49,577 bases of DNA from Planctomycetota bacterium (GCA_030612765.1 JAUWNG010000011.1:1-49577), one strand, 5' to 3'. Counted from the stretch's first letter, positions 1 through 9,601 are shown. The notes: generated from the letters alone by a model not told the origin. Program-made: numbers and translations.

Positions 1-1
1 C

Positions 2-127
2 ATCCAAACCACCCAACAAGACAACGCCAAAGCACGTAAGAGCCACATCAAGCGAAAGCGGCGAAAACTACGGGAATTCGGCATCATATTGACTCAACTG
101 AAACGATGCTGTTGGGACTCGACTTAG
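2..127 (+). CDS. C-terminal tail of an unidentified protein (partial)
   Basis: An open frame enters the window at its left edge and runs about 41 codons to a TAG at 125-127. The visible peptide is very rich in Lys and Arg in its first half (KRKRRKLR) and ends CCWDST. No start, domain or motif can be assigned. A basic C-terminal tail would fit a DNA- or RNA-binding protein or a transposase remnant, but that is a guess and the frame could be open by chance. Confidence 0.22.
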   Translation: MQTTQQDNAKARKSHIKRKRRKLREFGIILTQLKRCCWDST

Positions 128-599
128 CGTTGTAGTACTAAGGACCGGCCAAGAAATGTTTATTGGGTTCTCTCGTCGGTCCTAAGCACCCAAGCCATGC
201 TCGGGATGGGAGCCACTCCCGGCTCGCCGCCGGTCGATCCGCCGAGGTCCACCGGCGGCATTCCGCCGTCCTGCCCTTCGGATAGTATTGGCGTGTCGAT
301 TTGTTGAATCACACACCGTTTTCCGGTTTTTTGGTTTCTTCCGGCCGGCCGCTCGATGCGGACATTGTCGGCATCAGTTCGCGGAAATGCCTATCTTCTT
401 TCGACAAAAACATTTGCCCAGAAGAAAGCCTTTCGCCCATCCGCAGAAGCGGCGCGCGAACTTAAGAAAACAGGCCGATACCCTTGGAATTTCATGGAGT
501 TGAGAGTCGGCAACCGCTAGAATCAGTAAGGGGCAGTGGTTCAAGGAAGATTTACCTGAATCTCTTTTCCGTTGAGCAAGGATTTGTTAGGGCTCCACC
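128..599. other. Intergenic region, no convincing gene
   Basis: I see no supported gene here. A 71-codon open frame at 288-503 has no ribosome binding site and an unstructured His/Arg/Phe-rich product. A weak imperfect inverted repeat (AGGACCG near 139, CGGTCCT near 177) is present. The promoter of the downstream hydrolase/methyltransferase pair should lie in this stretch, but no clear -35/-10 pair stands out. Confidence 0.4.
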
Positions 600-1580
600 A
601 TGAGATCGAAGTCGCGACTGTTCGAGGATCACAAAATACCCACGGAAGGCAACGAAACGCTGTTTGCGAAGCTGTTGATGCCGAGACTGCCGATGCAGCC
701 GCAACGCGTCGTGTTTTTTGCGCCACTGGTGGGCGCCGGGGCAAGACAGCAACTAATGACCGTTCGGAATTTTTCGCGGCGCGGCGCGATTGTTATCAGC
801 TACGAGTACCGCGGCCACCCTCGGTCTACCGGGACATTTGATCTCGATTGTACGATCGTCGACACTCACCATGCACTGATTTGGGCATCGGATTATGCCA
901 GTGAACTCGGACTTCCCTTGCATGGGTTTGCGACATGCTATGGTGTCATTCCGTTACTTGCCCAATTCAAAAAAGGAGGTTGCGGCCATCTTCTGCGGTC
1001 CATCAACACGATCTCGGGCCTGTATCATCTGAATCAGATTCTGCGGATTGAGGACTTCGCGCCAATTGTTTCCCGCTATCTTGGTCGAGAACTAGACGCT
1101 CCCTCGCTATTGGCGGGAATTGCCGAGGAAGTGTTGGATTGCGACGGACATGCGTTCAGACAAGCTTTGCGAGAATACTTATCGGAGTTGATGCCCGGTA
1201 TTCGCGTGGGATTAGACTACTTTGAAGAACTCAATTATGAACGCGTCAAGACACGGCAGACTCTGTTGCAGTTCTCCCGAGGCGACTATCTTGACGGAGT
1301 GAATGTTCCGCCGTGGATACCGTGTACCGCCTACATCGGACTTCAAGATGAGCTTTTGTTTGCTCGTGCGCCCGCAGACCGCGAGACATACAAAAACTAC
1401 GTCTTGTCCCTAGTTCCGCATGCGACAGTTCACGAATTCAAGATGGACCATTATGGCCGTGGACCAGATCGCGATCTGGTTATTGAATACGTCGGTGACG
1501 CCTTTGAACGGGCCGATACGTCTCCCGTTCCACCCCACCACGTTGATGCGATCCCTCATTATCAGAGTGTGCCACGATGA
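600..1580 (+). CDS. Alpha/beta hydrolase-like protein with a Cys nucleophile
   Basis: The 326-residue product has an alpha/beta-hydrolase layout. There is an early strand and oxyanion-type segment (VVFFAPLVGAGARQQ), a Y-R-G-H loop, a nucleophile-elbow-like HGFATCYG at residues 108-115, a strand followed by acid D250 (YIGLQDE) and a late His at 284 (KMDHYG). The elbow reads A-T-C-Y-G, so Cys113 stands where Ser is usual, as in dienelactone hydrolases. The stop overlaps the start of the next gene as ATGA, so the two are translationally coupled. In other bacteria I know this hydrolase type fused to a C-terminal methyltransferase (PF12147-type, bifunctional hydrolase/methyltransferase); here they appear to be separate genes. 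The substrate is unknown, with an acyl or ester group most likely. The ATG at 600 is the first good start, but its ribosome site is weak. Confidence 0.8.
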   Translation: MRSKSRLFEDHKIPTEGNETLFAKLLMPRLPMQPQRVVFFAPLVGAGARQQLMTVRNFSRRGAIVISYEYRGHPRSTGTFDLDCTIVDTHHALIWASDYASELGLPLHGFATCYGVIPLLAQFKKGGCGHLLRSINTISGLYHLNQILRIEDFAPIVSRYLGRELDAPSLLAGIAEEVLDCDGHAFRQALREYLSELMPGIRVGLDYFEELNYERVKTRQTLLQFSRGDYLDGVNVPPWIPCTAYIGLQDELLFARAPADRETYKNYVLSLVPHATVHEFKMDHYGRGPDRDLVIEYVGDAFERADTSPVPPHHVDAIPHYQSVPR

Positions 1581-2599
1581 ATCCCATACTTGAATTCTGG
1601 GACAAACGGTATTCTGTCGGTCGGCCGCTGGAAGTCGACTCGTGGCTCTGTCGTGCCGTCAACCGGCACGTGGTCGGCACGCTGCTGAATACTTTCCCGC
1701 GCGCGATGACGCGGATATTCGCCATGAGCCGGGGTGAATTGGCGCGAAGGCTGTGCGTCGACATGGAAGGCGGGTCATACCGAGTCCTTCGCGCGATGTA
1801 CGAATTCAATGATCCCGGGCGCCGCGGCGACGTCCTCAACCGGGTGCTCATGCAGTCTCCCGCGGTCAAGGCCGCCAGAAACCGCCGCTCGATCGCCGAA
1901 CGAATGCTCGACGTGTGCCTGAAAAACCAGCCGGCCGACTTGCCGATCCTCGTGCTGGCCCTCGGCGGCGGAGACGGGAACATCGAAGCCAGCGCCCTCT
2001 CTCGCTCGCCGAGGCGCGACGTCTACTATTGCTCGGTGGACAAAGACGAAAAGGCCATCGAAGAGAACCGGCGGGTCATGCAACGGCACGGACTGGCGGA
2101 ACGGGGCTTCGTTTTCACCGGCGACGTTGCCGAAAAAAACGACTTGCAGGCGGTCCTCGACGCCGCCCGACGTCGGTTCGACGTCCCCTTCGACGGGGTC
2201 GGAATCGCCGTTTGCCACGGCATTGCCGAGTACATGGACCTCGGACTGCGCGGCAACGATACCCTTGCCCGGATGTTGACGGCCGTTCTTGCCTACACGC
2301 GCCCCGAAGGCAATCTCGTTATCAGCCACACCGACTTCCACGACCGCGTGAGATTCGTGGAGCGGGGATTGCACTGGCAAATGCGGCTCCGCAGCATGGA
2401 AGAATTGGCGGCGGAGATCGAAAAGGCCGGGTGGCGGATTGCCGTTTGCGAACACGAACCGATGAAGTTGATTACCATGTGTCTGGCTGTCAAATCCGAC
2501 CGGCCGTACATGCGGACCGACAGCCCCAGCCAAGTTCGCCATCCTCGTGTAAAGCAGCGGGGTCGAGCAAATGCCCGCGCCGCGGCGGCGGGACGGTAA
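1577..2599 (+). CDS. Class I SAM-dependent methyltransferase (Methyltransf_20-like)
   Basis: The 340-residue protein carries a Rossmann-fold methyltransferase core. Motif I is VLALGGGDGNIEA at about residues 126-138, followed by an acidic strand end (CSVDKDEKAIEENRRVM) for the SAM ribose, and later FTGDV and an AVCHGIAEYMD segment. About 120 residues precede motif I, consistent with the C-terminal half of the bifunctional hydrolase/methyltransferase family (PF12147 as I recall). It starts inside the stop of the hydrolase (ATGA), giving a two-gene operon. The last ~25 residues are basic and Ala-rich and look non-conserved. The acceptor substrate cannot be inferred. The family is often near lipid-metabolism genes, but none are present here. 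Confidence 0.85.
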   Translation: MNPILEFWDKRYSVGRPLEVDSWLCRAVNRHVVGTLLNTFPRAMTRIFAMSRGELARRLCVDMEGGSYRVLRAMYEFNDPGRRGDVLNRVLMQSPAVKAARNRRSIAERMLDVCLKNQPADLPILVLALGGGDGNIEASALSRSPRRDVYYCSVDKDEKAIEENRRVMQRHGLAERGFVFTGDVAEKNDLQAVLDAARRRFDVPFDGVGIAVCHGIAEYMDLGLRGNDTLARMLTAVLAYTRPEGNLVISHTDFHDRVRFVERGLHWQMRLRSMEELAAEIEKAGWRIAVCEHEPMKLITMCLAVKSDRPYMRTDSPSQVRHPRVKQRGRANARAAAAGR

Positions 2600-2804
2600 T
2601 GATTGTGCGGATTCCGCCGAAAATACCGATTCGGCCATGCTCCCACGTCGGCGGGCACATTCACTAATACCGTCGTCGTTGCGGAAACTCCTCATTTCCA
2701 CGGCAATTCCCCTGCCTTATCCGCAATGCGCCGGTTCGGTAAAAGCTAGGATTTCCTATAAACCTAAGTTTTGGATAAGGTCACATCATCAAAATAGCCG
2801 GGGG

Positions 2805-2940
<136 letters not shown>

Positions 2941-3001
2941 GCTATCCGGCCGGGAAAAACGTCCTCTTGCGAGAAGCCCGCCGATCCGCCATTGCAAGCA
3001 G

Positions 3002-6000
3002 ATGAACGACACACTTGCCAATAACGCACACGTCGCAAACGAGACGCCGCTTCCGATGCCGGTTTCGGAAAGACGCTTCGGCGGACGTTATCGGGCCGTT
3101 AAACTGCTCAAGAAGGAACGGGCCGCCGAATATTTCCTGGCCGAGGACACACAAGGCGCCTCGGTCGTGGTCTGTTGCCGGGACTGGTCCAATCTCACCG
3201 CCGGCACAAGGCAACGCATCGAACGCGAAGCAAAAATCCTACAAGACCTCCAGTCTCCCGGGCTGGCCGGGGTGTTGGACATCGGCCAGGACGGCGACAG
3301 TCTCTACGTCGTGCGACCCCAAATCCCCGGCCTCACGCTCCGCCGGCGCCTGCTCGACGGGCCTCTCGATCTCCAAAATACCCTCGCCGTGGGGCAATCC
3401 TTATTTTCGGCACTGGTCGAGCTTCATTCACACGGCGTCCTGCACCACGACATTCGGCCGGCCAATTTGATCGTGGACGCGGAATCCCCGCTGCGCCGCG
3501 CCGTATTGACCGATTTCAGCGTCAATTGTTGTTTCCGTCCCGATGAGCTTTCGGCCGAGGAGTTGATCGAGGCGGCGATTTACCGTTCGCCCGAATACGC
3601 CGGATCGCTGAAATACGACGTCGCCGAACCCTCGGACCTGTACTCGGCGGGCATCGTGCTGTTCGAGTGTCTGGCGGGCCATCCGCCGTTCTCGGGCGAC
3701 AACGTGGGCGACACGTTGCTGCGGCACATGACGGCCCGCGTTCCGGAGCTGCGCAACGTCGGCGGACATGTCCCCCGCGTCATGGACGAGCTGGTGCAAC
3801 GGCTGTTGCACAAGGATCCGCGCGACCGCTACCAGAGCGCCGAGGCGGTGCTGATGGATTTGAATTCCATCATGGAGGCGGCGCGGAGCGGCAAGGCCGA
3901 GCCGTCGTGCGTGGTCGGATGTCACGATCACCGGACGACCTTGACCGAGCCTGCGTTCGTCGGTCGCCAGGGCGAGCTGGAGCAAATCGAGGAGCAGATT
4001 CGGCAGGTCGCTGTCCGGCAGACGGGCCTCGTGTTCTTGGAGGCCGAATCAGGCGGAGGCAAAACGCGGTTCCTGGCCGAAGTCGCCTTACGCGGCGTTC
4101 AAGCGAACATGTGGGTTTTGCATGGCCGCGGACTCGAAATGGTGGGTGGGCGGCCGTTCCAGGTACTCCACGGCATCGTCGAAGACATAGTCGCGGAAGC
4201 TCGATCCAATCCCTCCTTCGCCGAGACCTTGCACGAACGCCTGGGCGATCACGCCAATGCCGTTGGCGCCGTGTTGCCCGAATTGGCTCGGGCGTTGGGG
4301 TGGAAAGAGTCCGCGCCTGCGGGGCCGGAAGGATTTGCCGAGACTTGGAGTATTCAGGCATTGGCCGCCTTCCTCGACGCACTTGGCACCGAGGATCGCC
4401 CGGCCATGATCATCCTGGATGATTGCCAATGGGCCGACGCGACGACCGTCAAACTGATCGCACATTGGCGTTGGGAGCGGGATAATTCGGCCGAAGAAGG
4501 TTCGTCGACGTTGCTGATCGTCGCCTTCCGTTCGGAGGAAGTGGCGGCCGAGCACCCGCTCCGCAAGATTCGTCCCACGCTCCATCTGCGGCTGGCCCTT
4601 TTGGTGGCCGAGGAAATGCAGCACCTCTTGGAGTCCATGGCCGGGCCCCTGCCGGCCGAGGCCGCCGAGGTCGTCTACGGACTTTCCGAGGGTAGTCCGT
4701 TCATGGCGTCCGCCGTGTTGCGCGGGATGGTGGAGTCCGGGGCGCTGCTGGCCGAGCCGACGGGCTGGCGCATCGAGCCACTCGCCTTGGCAGACCTGCA
4801 TTCTTCCAGCCGGGCCGCTGGGTTTTTGGCGCGGCGAATTGAGCTGTTGCCACAAGACACGCTGAAATTTTTGACGATCGGCGCCGTGCTGGGTAAGGAG
4901 TTCGACCTGAATCTTGCGGCCAAGTTCCTGTCATTATCCACCTCCCAAGCCGTCACCACGCTGGCCACGGCCCGCGAGCGGCATCTTGTCTGGATACGGC
5001 CGAATGGAGCGGAATGCATTTTCGTTCACGACAAGATACGCACCGCCCTGCTGGCTCGAGTCACGCCCAAAACCCGCCAAGACTTGCATCTCCGCGTTGC
5101 CCGCCACTTGCAGCAGAAAGATGTCGGCCGGATTTTCGACCTGGCCTACCATTTTGACGCCGGCGGCGACTACGAGTCGGCCTTGCCCTATGCGCTCCAG
5201 GCTGCGGAGCAGGCCCGATCCCAGTACGCCTTGGAAACTGCCGAGGGGCAATACCGGATTGCACTGCGAGGCGCCGATTCGGGTGACAGGGCGACGCGCT
5301 ACGAGATCGCCAAAGGATTGGGCGACGTGCTGATGTTGAGGGGTCACTATAGCGAGGCAGGGGAAGCGTTCCAGACCGCCTTAGGGCTGGTGGACGGGAC
5401 GTTTGCCGAGGCGGAGATCCGCGGCAAACTCGGCGAGCTGGATTTCAAACGCGGTGACATGGCCAATGCGGCTCTCGCCTACCAAGAGGCATTGCGGCTG
5501 CTGGGAAAACCCTTTCCCCAAAAAGCCGTCTTGTTTGTTCTCACGTTTCTATGGGAGTTGGTGGTCCAGGTAACTCATACTTTGTTTCCCCGTCTGTTCG
5601 TGAGCCGGCACAATCGAATACCGACGAAACCGGAATTGCTGCGTCTTCAACTGCGCACCCGGCTGGCGTTCGCCTACTGGTTCACGCGAGGTAAAGTGCA
5701 AGCGTTTTCGGCACACTTGGTGGACATGAACTTCGCCGAACGCTGTGCGCCAAGCCTGGAGTTGGCCCATATCTACTCCTCGCACGCCATGGCAATGACT
5801 CTGGTTGGCTGGTATAGCCGGGGGCTTGCTTACGCCCGGAAATCCCTGGACATTCGCCGCTCCTTGAGCGACCTCTGGGGCCAGGGGCAATCGCTGAGCT
5901 TCTATGGCTGTATACTGTATGCGGCCTCGCGGTTCAACGAGTGCATGGACAAGTGCCACGAAGCGATGCGCCTGCTCGAACGTACAGGCGACTATTGGGA

Positions 6001-8965
6001 GTGGCACATCGCGATGTACCAGATCGCCGCCTCTCTATACCGCCTGGGCGACATGCAAGGGGCCGTCCAAGCGGCCCAACGCATGCACAAATCCGGGCTG
6101 GACTTGGGCGACGAACAGGCATCCAGCATTAGCCTTGACATCTGGGCGTTGGCCACCAGAGGCATGGTGCCCGAGGATATCCTCGCGCAAGAGGTCAATC
6201 GTCAACAACCGGATGGCCAAACCAAGGCCCAGATCCTGCTGGCTCAAGGAGTCCAGTTGACGGAATCCGGCCTGCACGAGCAGGCAGTGGCCGTGTTCGA
6301 GCGGGGGGCGGCTAATGGCAAGCCGATTATGCTGATCAGCGCCTATGCGGCGCCCAATCTGGCATGGCTGGCCACGGCCCTGCGCCGCCAGGCGGAGAGC
6401 GAGACCCGGCTGACGCCCGCAAAACGCACCAAGTTGCTCAAGCGTGCCCAGACGGCCGCCCGTCGGGCTATACGCATCGGTCGCCGCCTCCAGAACGACC
6501 TTCCCCACGCGCTACGCGAATACGCACGGATTCTCGCTTTGCGCGGCAAGGTCGGGCGTTCATGCCGCCTCTTGGAGGAAAGCTTGGCGGTCGCCGAACG
6601 GCAGGACGCCAAGTACGAGTATGCTCAGACGCTGTTGTTCTACCATCGATTGCGGCGGGAGTTGGGCTGTCCTGGAGCGGAAGAGCAGATAGCGGCCGCG
6701 GAAACGGCTTTGCGAGAGATCGTCATTTCTCCGGAAGACGCTCAGGGTGCCCGCGACGACACGATGCCCACCCTTTCCTTGGCCGACCGGTTCGACACAG
6801 TGTTGGACGCGGGACGCACGATCGCTTCCGCTCTCTCCCCGGACGCCATCTACAAGGAAGCCTCCGCCGCCGCGATACGTATGCTCCGCGTGGAGCACTG
6901 TTCGGTGCTGGAGATCGTCCGGGAAAACGGCGAGGAGAAGTTTCGGCCCATTTCGGGGATGGCCGTGGAAGGGTTCCGCGTCGCGCGGCTGCGCGAGGCG
7001 TTGGAAGCGGGCAGGGCCATTACCTGCGCCGAGCCGGCCGGCGAGGAAGACACCAGCGCCACGACCGCACAAGAAGACCGTTCCGCTCTGTGCGTACCAG
7101 TGCTCGTCCGCGGCCGCGCCGTCGCTTGTCTGTACGTCGCCCACGAACAAATTCATGACTTGTTCGGCCCCGACGAGGAACGGCTGGCCGATTTCATTGC
7201 GACCATCGCCGGTGCCGCACTGGAAAACGCCGAAGGCTTTCAACAACTCCAAGATCTAAACGAAACCTTGGAAGCAAGGGTTGCCGAACGCACCGCCGCT
7301 GCGGAGGCCCGTGCCCGCGAGTTGGCGACGTCAAACCGGGAACTGGAACTGCTGACGACCGACCTGCAACGGACCGAAGAACAATTACGAGTGGCCAAGG
7401 AGGCGGCGGAAGCGGCCAACGAGGCCAAGAGCAAGTTCCTCGCCATGATGAGCCATGAGATTCGTACCCCCATGAACGGCATCGTGGGAATGACGGAACT
7501 GGCAATGGCGACTTCTCTTACACCCGAACAGCAACGCTATCTCAACGTCGTCAAGCTCTCGGCCGATTGCCTGCTGAACCTGATCAACGACATCCTCGAC
7601 TTCTCCAAGATCGAGGCGGAAAAGATGGAACTGGAAAGCATCCCCTTCGACGTTCGGGAAGTCGTGGGAGATTCGGCCCAGTTGCTTACCATCCGCGCCG
7701 CCGAAAAAGGCGTCGATCTCTTCTTCCGCGTGGCGCCTGATGTGCCCGAGACTTTGGCCGGAGACCCAGGCCGAGTACGACAAATCCTGGTCAATCTGCT
7801 CGGAAACGCCATCAAGTTCACCGAGCACGGCGAGGTTTACGCAAACGTCTGGCTGGAAGAGCGGACCGAGCAATCCGTGCGTCTACATTGCGCGGTTCAG
7901 GACACGGGAATCGGCATCCCGGCCGACAAACTGGATTGCCTGTTCGAGTCGTTCAGCCAGGTCGACCGTTCGACCACGCGGCGCTTCGGCGGCACCGGGT
8001 TGGGACTGGCGATCTCCGCGAAGCTGGTCGACTTGATGCACGGGAAAATCTGGGCGGAAAGCGAACCGGGTAAAGGAAGCACGTTCCATTTCACGGCCGA
8101 GTTCGACGCGGCCGGCGACGAGGAGTCCGCCGCGCCCGCGCTGCCTCCCAAGCTCGAAGCATTGCCCGTCTTGCTCTTCGCCGATCATCCGCGGCGCCGG
8201 GCGATATACGAAGAGTCGTTGACTCGGCACGGAATGCGTCCGACCGCGATTGCCGACGTGGACGCGGCCCTGGCGGAAATAGACCGCGCCGCGGCGGCGG
8301 GTACGCCCTACCGCCTGACGGTTATCGACGCCGGCGCACACGGAGGGAATTGTTGGCCGCTAATCGACCGAATCCACGACGAACATTCCCAAGCCGAGTG
8401 CGCGGTCATTGCCCTGGTGGCCGCCGGTCAAGCCGAAATACCGGATCATTACCGCCACTTGTCGGGCATACAGTTCCTGACCAAGCCGGCCAAGTGCTCG
8501 GAATTGATCGACGCCGCGGCGCTGCTTCTCGGCGGCGGCCGCCAAAAAGCGTCCACCGGCGACGAGGCCGCTCGGAACGTCAGTCGGCTCCATATCCTGC
8601 TGGCGGAAGATGGATTGGTGAATCAAGAGGTCGCGGTCGGACTGCTCGAAATGCAAGGGCACAACATCGAGGTCGCCAACAACGGCCGAGAAGCGCTCGA
8701 CGCGCTGGAGCGGCAAACCTTCGACGTCGTGCTCATGGACCTGGAAATGCCGGAAATGGACGGTATGGAAGCCACCGCGGCGATCCGCGAGAAGGAACTA
8801 ACCAGCGGCGGCCACGTCCCAATCATTGCCATGACCGCTCACGCCATGAAGGGTATTCGCCAGCGCTGCTTACAATCGGGCATGGACGACTTCATCACGA
8901 AACCGATCAATCCCGAGGAATTGTATAAAGTCGTACAGGACGCCGCGGCGAGGCATCCGGCGTAA
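3002..8965 (+). CDS. Giant hybrid: Ser/Thr kinase-like, AAA ATPase, TPR, GAF, histidine kinase, receivers
   Basis: A 1,987-residue multidomain signalling protein. Residues ~20-285 form a Ser/Thr-kinase-like domain with catalytic-loop HHDIRPANL (D150), but DFG is DFS (171-173), the VAIK Lys position reads VVVCC and no Gly-rich loop is clear, so it may be a pseudokinase. Residues ~320-620 form an AAA/AfsR-type ATPase with Walker A AESGGGKTR (~345-355) and Walker B MIILDDCQWAD. TPR-like helices follow (~700-1230), then GAF (~1257-1410), a coiled coil, the HisKA H-box MSHEIRTPMNG (H1485) and HATPase with DTGIGIP and FGGTGLGLAIS. A degenerate receiver and a full receiver (VVLMDLEMPEMDG, D1913) end the protein. 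The order matches known trifunctional kinase/ATP-binding/sensor kinases. The frame is open from a TTG at 2816, but that part lies in the palindromic element; ATG 3002 is the sensible start. No partner regulator is adjacent, so output probably goes by phosphorelay elsewhere. Confidence 0.93.
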   Translation: MNDTLANNAHVANETPLPMPVSERRFGGRYRAVKLLKKERAAEYFLAEDTQGASVVVCCRDWSNLTAGTRQRIEREAKILQDLQSPGLAGVLDIGQDGDSLYVVRPQIPGLTLRRRLLDGPLDLQNTLAVGQSLFSALVELHSHGVLHHDIRPANLIVDAESPLRRAVLTDFSVNCCFRPDELSAEELIEAAIYRSPEYAGSLKYDVAEPSDLYSAGIVLFECLAGHPPFSGDNVGDTLLRHMTARVPELRNVGGHVPRVMDELVQRLLHKDPRDRYQSAEAVLMDLNSIMEAARSGKAEPSCVVGCHDHRTTLTEPAFVGRQGELEQIEEQIRQVAVRQTGLVFLEAESGGGKTRFLAEVALRGVQANMWVLHGRGLEMVGGRPFQVLHGIVEDIVAEARSNPSFAETLHERLGDHANAVGAVLPELARALGWKESAPAGPEGFAETWSIQALAAFLDALGTEDRPAMIILDDCQWADATTVKLIAHWRWERDNSAEEGSSTLLIVAFRSEEVAAEHPLRKIRPTLHLRLALLVAEEMQHLLESMAGPLPAEAAEVVYGLSEGSPFMASAVLRGMVESGALLAEPTGWRIEPLALADLHSSSRAAGFLARRIELLPQDTLKFLTIGAVLGKEFDLNLAAKFLSLSTSQAVTTLATARERHLVWIRPNGAECIFVHDKIRTALLARVTPKTRQDLHLRVARHLQQKDVGRIFDLAYHFDAGGDYESALPYALQAAEQARSQYALETAEGQYRIALRGADSGDRATRYEIAKGLGDVLMLRGHYSEAGEAFQTALGLVDGTFAEAEIRGKLGELDFKRGDMANAALAYQEALRLLGKPFPQKAVLFVLTFLWELVVQVTHTLFPRLFVSRHNRIPTKPELLRLQLRTRLAFAYWFTRGKVQAFSAHLVDMNFAERCAPSLELAHIYSSHAMAMTLVGWYSRGLAYARKSLDIRRSLSDLWGQGQSLSFYGCILYAASRFNECMDKCHEAMRLLERTGDYWEWHIAMYQIAASLYRLGDMQGAVQAAQRMHKSGLDLGDEQASSISLDIWALATRGMVPEDILAQEVNRQQPDGQTKAQILLAQGVQLTESGLHEQAVAVFERGAANGKPIMLISAYAAPNLAWLATALRRQAESETRLTPAKRTKLLKRAQTAARRAIRIGRRLQNDLPHALREYARILALRGKVGRSCRLLEESLAVAERQDAKYEYAQTLLFYHRLRRELGCPGAEEQIAAAETALREIVISPEDAQGARDDTMPTLSLADRFDTVLDAGRTIASALSPDAIYKEASAAAIRMLRVEHCSVLEIVRENGEEKFRPISGMAVEGFRVARLREALEAGRAITCAEPAGEEDTSATTAQEDRSALCVPVLVRGRAVACLYVAHEQIHDLFGPDEERLADFIATIAGAALENAEGFQQLQDLNETLEARVAERTAAAEARARELATSNRELELLTTDLQRTEEQLRVAKEAAEAANEAKSKFLAMMSHEIRTPMNGIVGMTELAMATSLTPEQQRYLNVVKLSADCLLNLINDILDFSKIEAEKMELESIPFDVREVVGDSAQLLTIRAAEKGVDLFFRVAPDVPETLAGDPGRVRQILVNLLGNAIKFTEHGEVYANVWLEERTEQSVRLHCAVQDTGIGIPADKLDCLFESFSQVDRSTTRRFGGTGLGLAISAKLVDLMHGKIWAESEPGKGSTFHFTAEFDAAGDEESAAPALPPKLEALPVLLFADHPRRRAIYEESLTRHGMRPTAIADVDAALAEIDRAAAAGTPYRLTVIDAGAHGGNCWPLIDRIHDEHSQAECAVIALVAAGQAEIPDHYRHLSGIQFLTKPAKCSELIDAAALLLGGGRQKASTGDEAARNVSRLHILLAEDGLVNQEVAVGLLEMQGHNIEVANNGREALDALERQTFDVVLMDLEMPEMDGMEATAAIREKELTSGGHVPIIAMTAHAMKGIRQRCLQSGMDDFITKPINPEELYKVVQDAAARHPA

Positions 8966-9084
8966 GGATGATGTCTCGGGAAGGCGATCGGTAGTTCGGC
9001 TTTTCAATCTTTTCCGGGGGTAGACCAGTTGCCGTCCGGACACAAGTTTGTCATATTTATCTTGGCGGCGAAAAGCAATTACAT

Positions 9085-9113
9085 GCGAGAGTGGCGGAAT
9101 TGGCAGACACGCC
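9085..9113 (+). pseudogene. 5' fragment of a tRNA-Leu gene
   Basis: The bases from GCGAGAG through GTGGCGGAATTGGCAGACAC match the acceptor 5' strand and D-arm of a bacterial tRNA-Leu (GTGGCGGAATTGGCAGAC is diagnostic). After the D-arm the sequence no longer folds: there is no anticodon stem, no GGTTCGAATCC-type T-arm and no complementary CTCTCGC acceptor 3' strand within 100 bases. It is a truncated remnant, as often left by recombination or integration at a tRNA gene. Confidence 0.6.
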
Positions 9114-9221
9114 GATGAACCATTGCAGGGGCATGCGCTCTTGTCCAAACCGATAACGGAAGATGCTATTACAAAAACACTTGCGTCAAGTCAATAGATA
9201 TCAAACAGTCGAAGTAATATG

Positions 9222-9309
9222 TAGTTTCTGTTGCGGAAAGGGTGGGTGGCATGGGTAAGCTTCGCTTACCCATGCCACCCATTCCGACAGCTTTCCGCAA
9301 CAGAAGCTA
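9222..9309. repeat. Nested palindrome (GGGTGGCATGGGTAAGC family)
   Basis: The outer arms, 9223-9240 and 9291-9308, are complementary (TTTCTGTTGCGGAAAG with CTTTCCGCAACAGAA). The inner arms, 9243-9260 and 9264-9280, are complementary around a TTC loop (GGGTAAGC/GCTTACCC). It would form a stable extended hairpin if transcribed. There is no T-run, so an intrinsic terminator is unlikely; a dispersed palindromic element is more likely. Confidence 0.65.
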
Positions 9310-9528
9310 AATAGCGATTTATGTCCTTCGTTACGACATGAAGCGTCTTTATCGAGAAGAAACCGGCGAGGGAACACGGCTTACGGCCCACCGGCGGGGC
9401 ACTCCAAGCTACGCAAACCGTCTGTTTTGCCGGCAAATCTCCCAATTGCCCTTGAAAGTGGTGCCTAACCGCCTATAATCTCGTGATTCGGCACGGGGCC
9501 GGCATGGACGACCGTTGCACCCCCGTGG

Positions 9529-9601
9529 GCGGGTGTAGCTCAGTTGGTAGAGCACGACGTTGCCAACGTCGTTGTCGTGGGTTCGAACCCCATCACCCGC
9601 T
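9529..9601 (+). tRNA. tRNA-Gly (GCC)
   Basis: A 73-nt cloverleaf. Acceptor stem GCGGGTG (9529-9535) pairs with CACCCGC (9594-9600), the D-arm is GCTCAGTTGGTAGAGC, the anticodon stem CGACG/CGTCG encloses loop TTGCCAA, and the T-arm contains GGGTTCGAACCCC. The anticodon GCC at 9562-9564 reads GGC/GGT glycine codons. CCA is not encoded (the discriminator T is followed by CCT). It lies 42 bases upstream of the trigger factor gene. Confidence 0.96.

Larger units (their letters stand above)
8966..9528. other. Intergenic region with tRNA fragment and palindrome
   Basis: No protein gene is supported here. The stretch holds a tRNA-Leu 5' fragment (9085-9113) and a long perfect-looking hairpin (9222-9309), listed separately. 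The remainder shows nothing recognisable apart from the leader of the tRNA-Gly gene. Confidence 0.5.

Noticed and set aside
288-503. 71-codon open frame near the left edge
   Set aside because: No ribosome site, no motif, and a His/Arg/Phe composition unlike real short proteins.
128-599. Structured leader RNA or riboswitch ahead of the hydrolase gene
   Set aside because: No known riboswitch consensus could be matched, and the imperfect inverted repeat is too weak to support a call.
1775-2701. 308-codon minus-strand open frame opposite the methyltransferase
   Set aside because: It is a shadow frame; the sense strand has a full methyltransferase motif set.
9222-9309. Intrinsic terminator for the hybrid kinase gene
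   Set aside because: It is a strong stem but about 260 bases beyond the stop, with no T-run; better seen as a dispersed palindrome.
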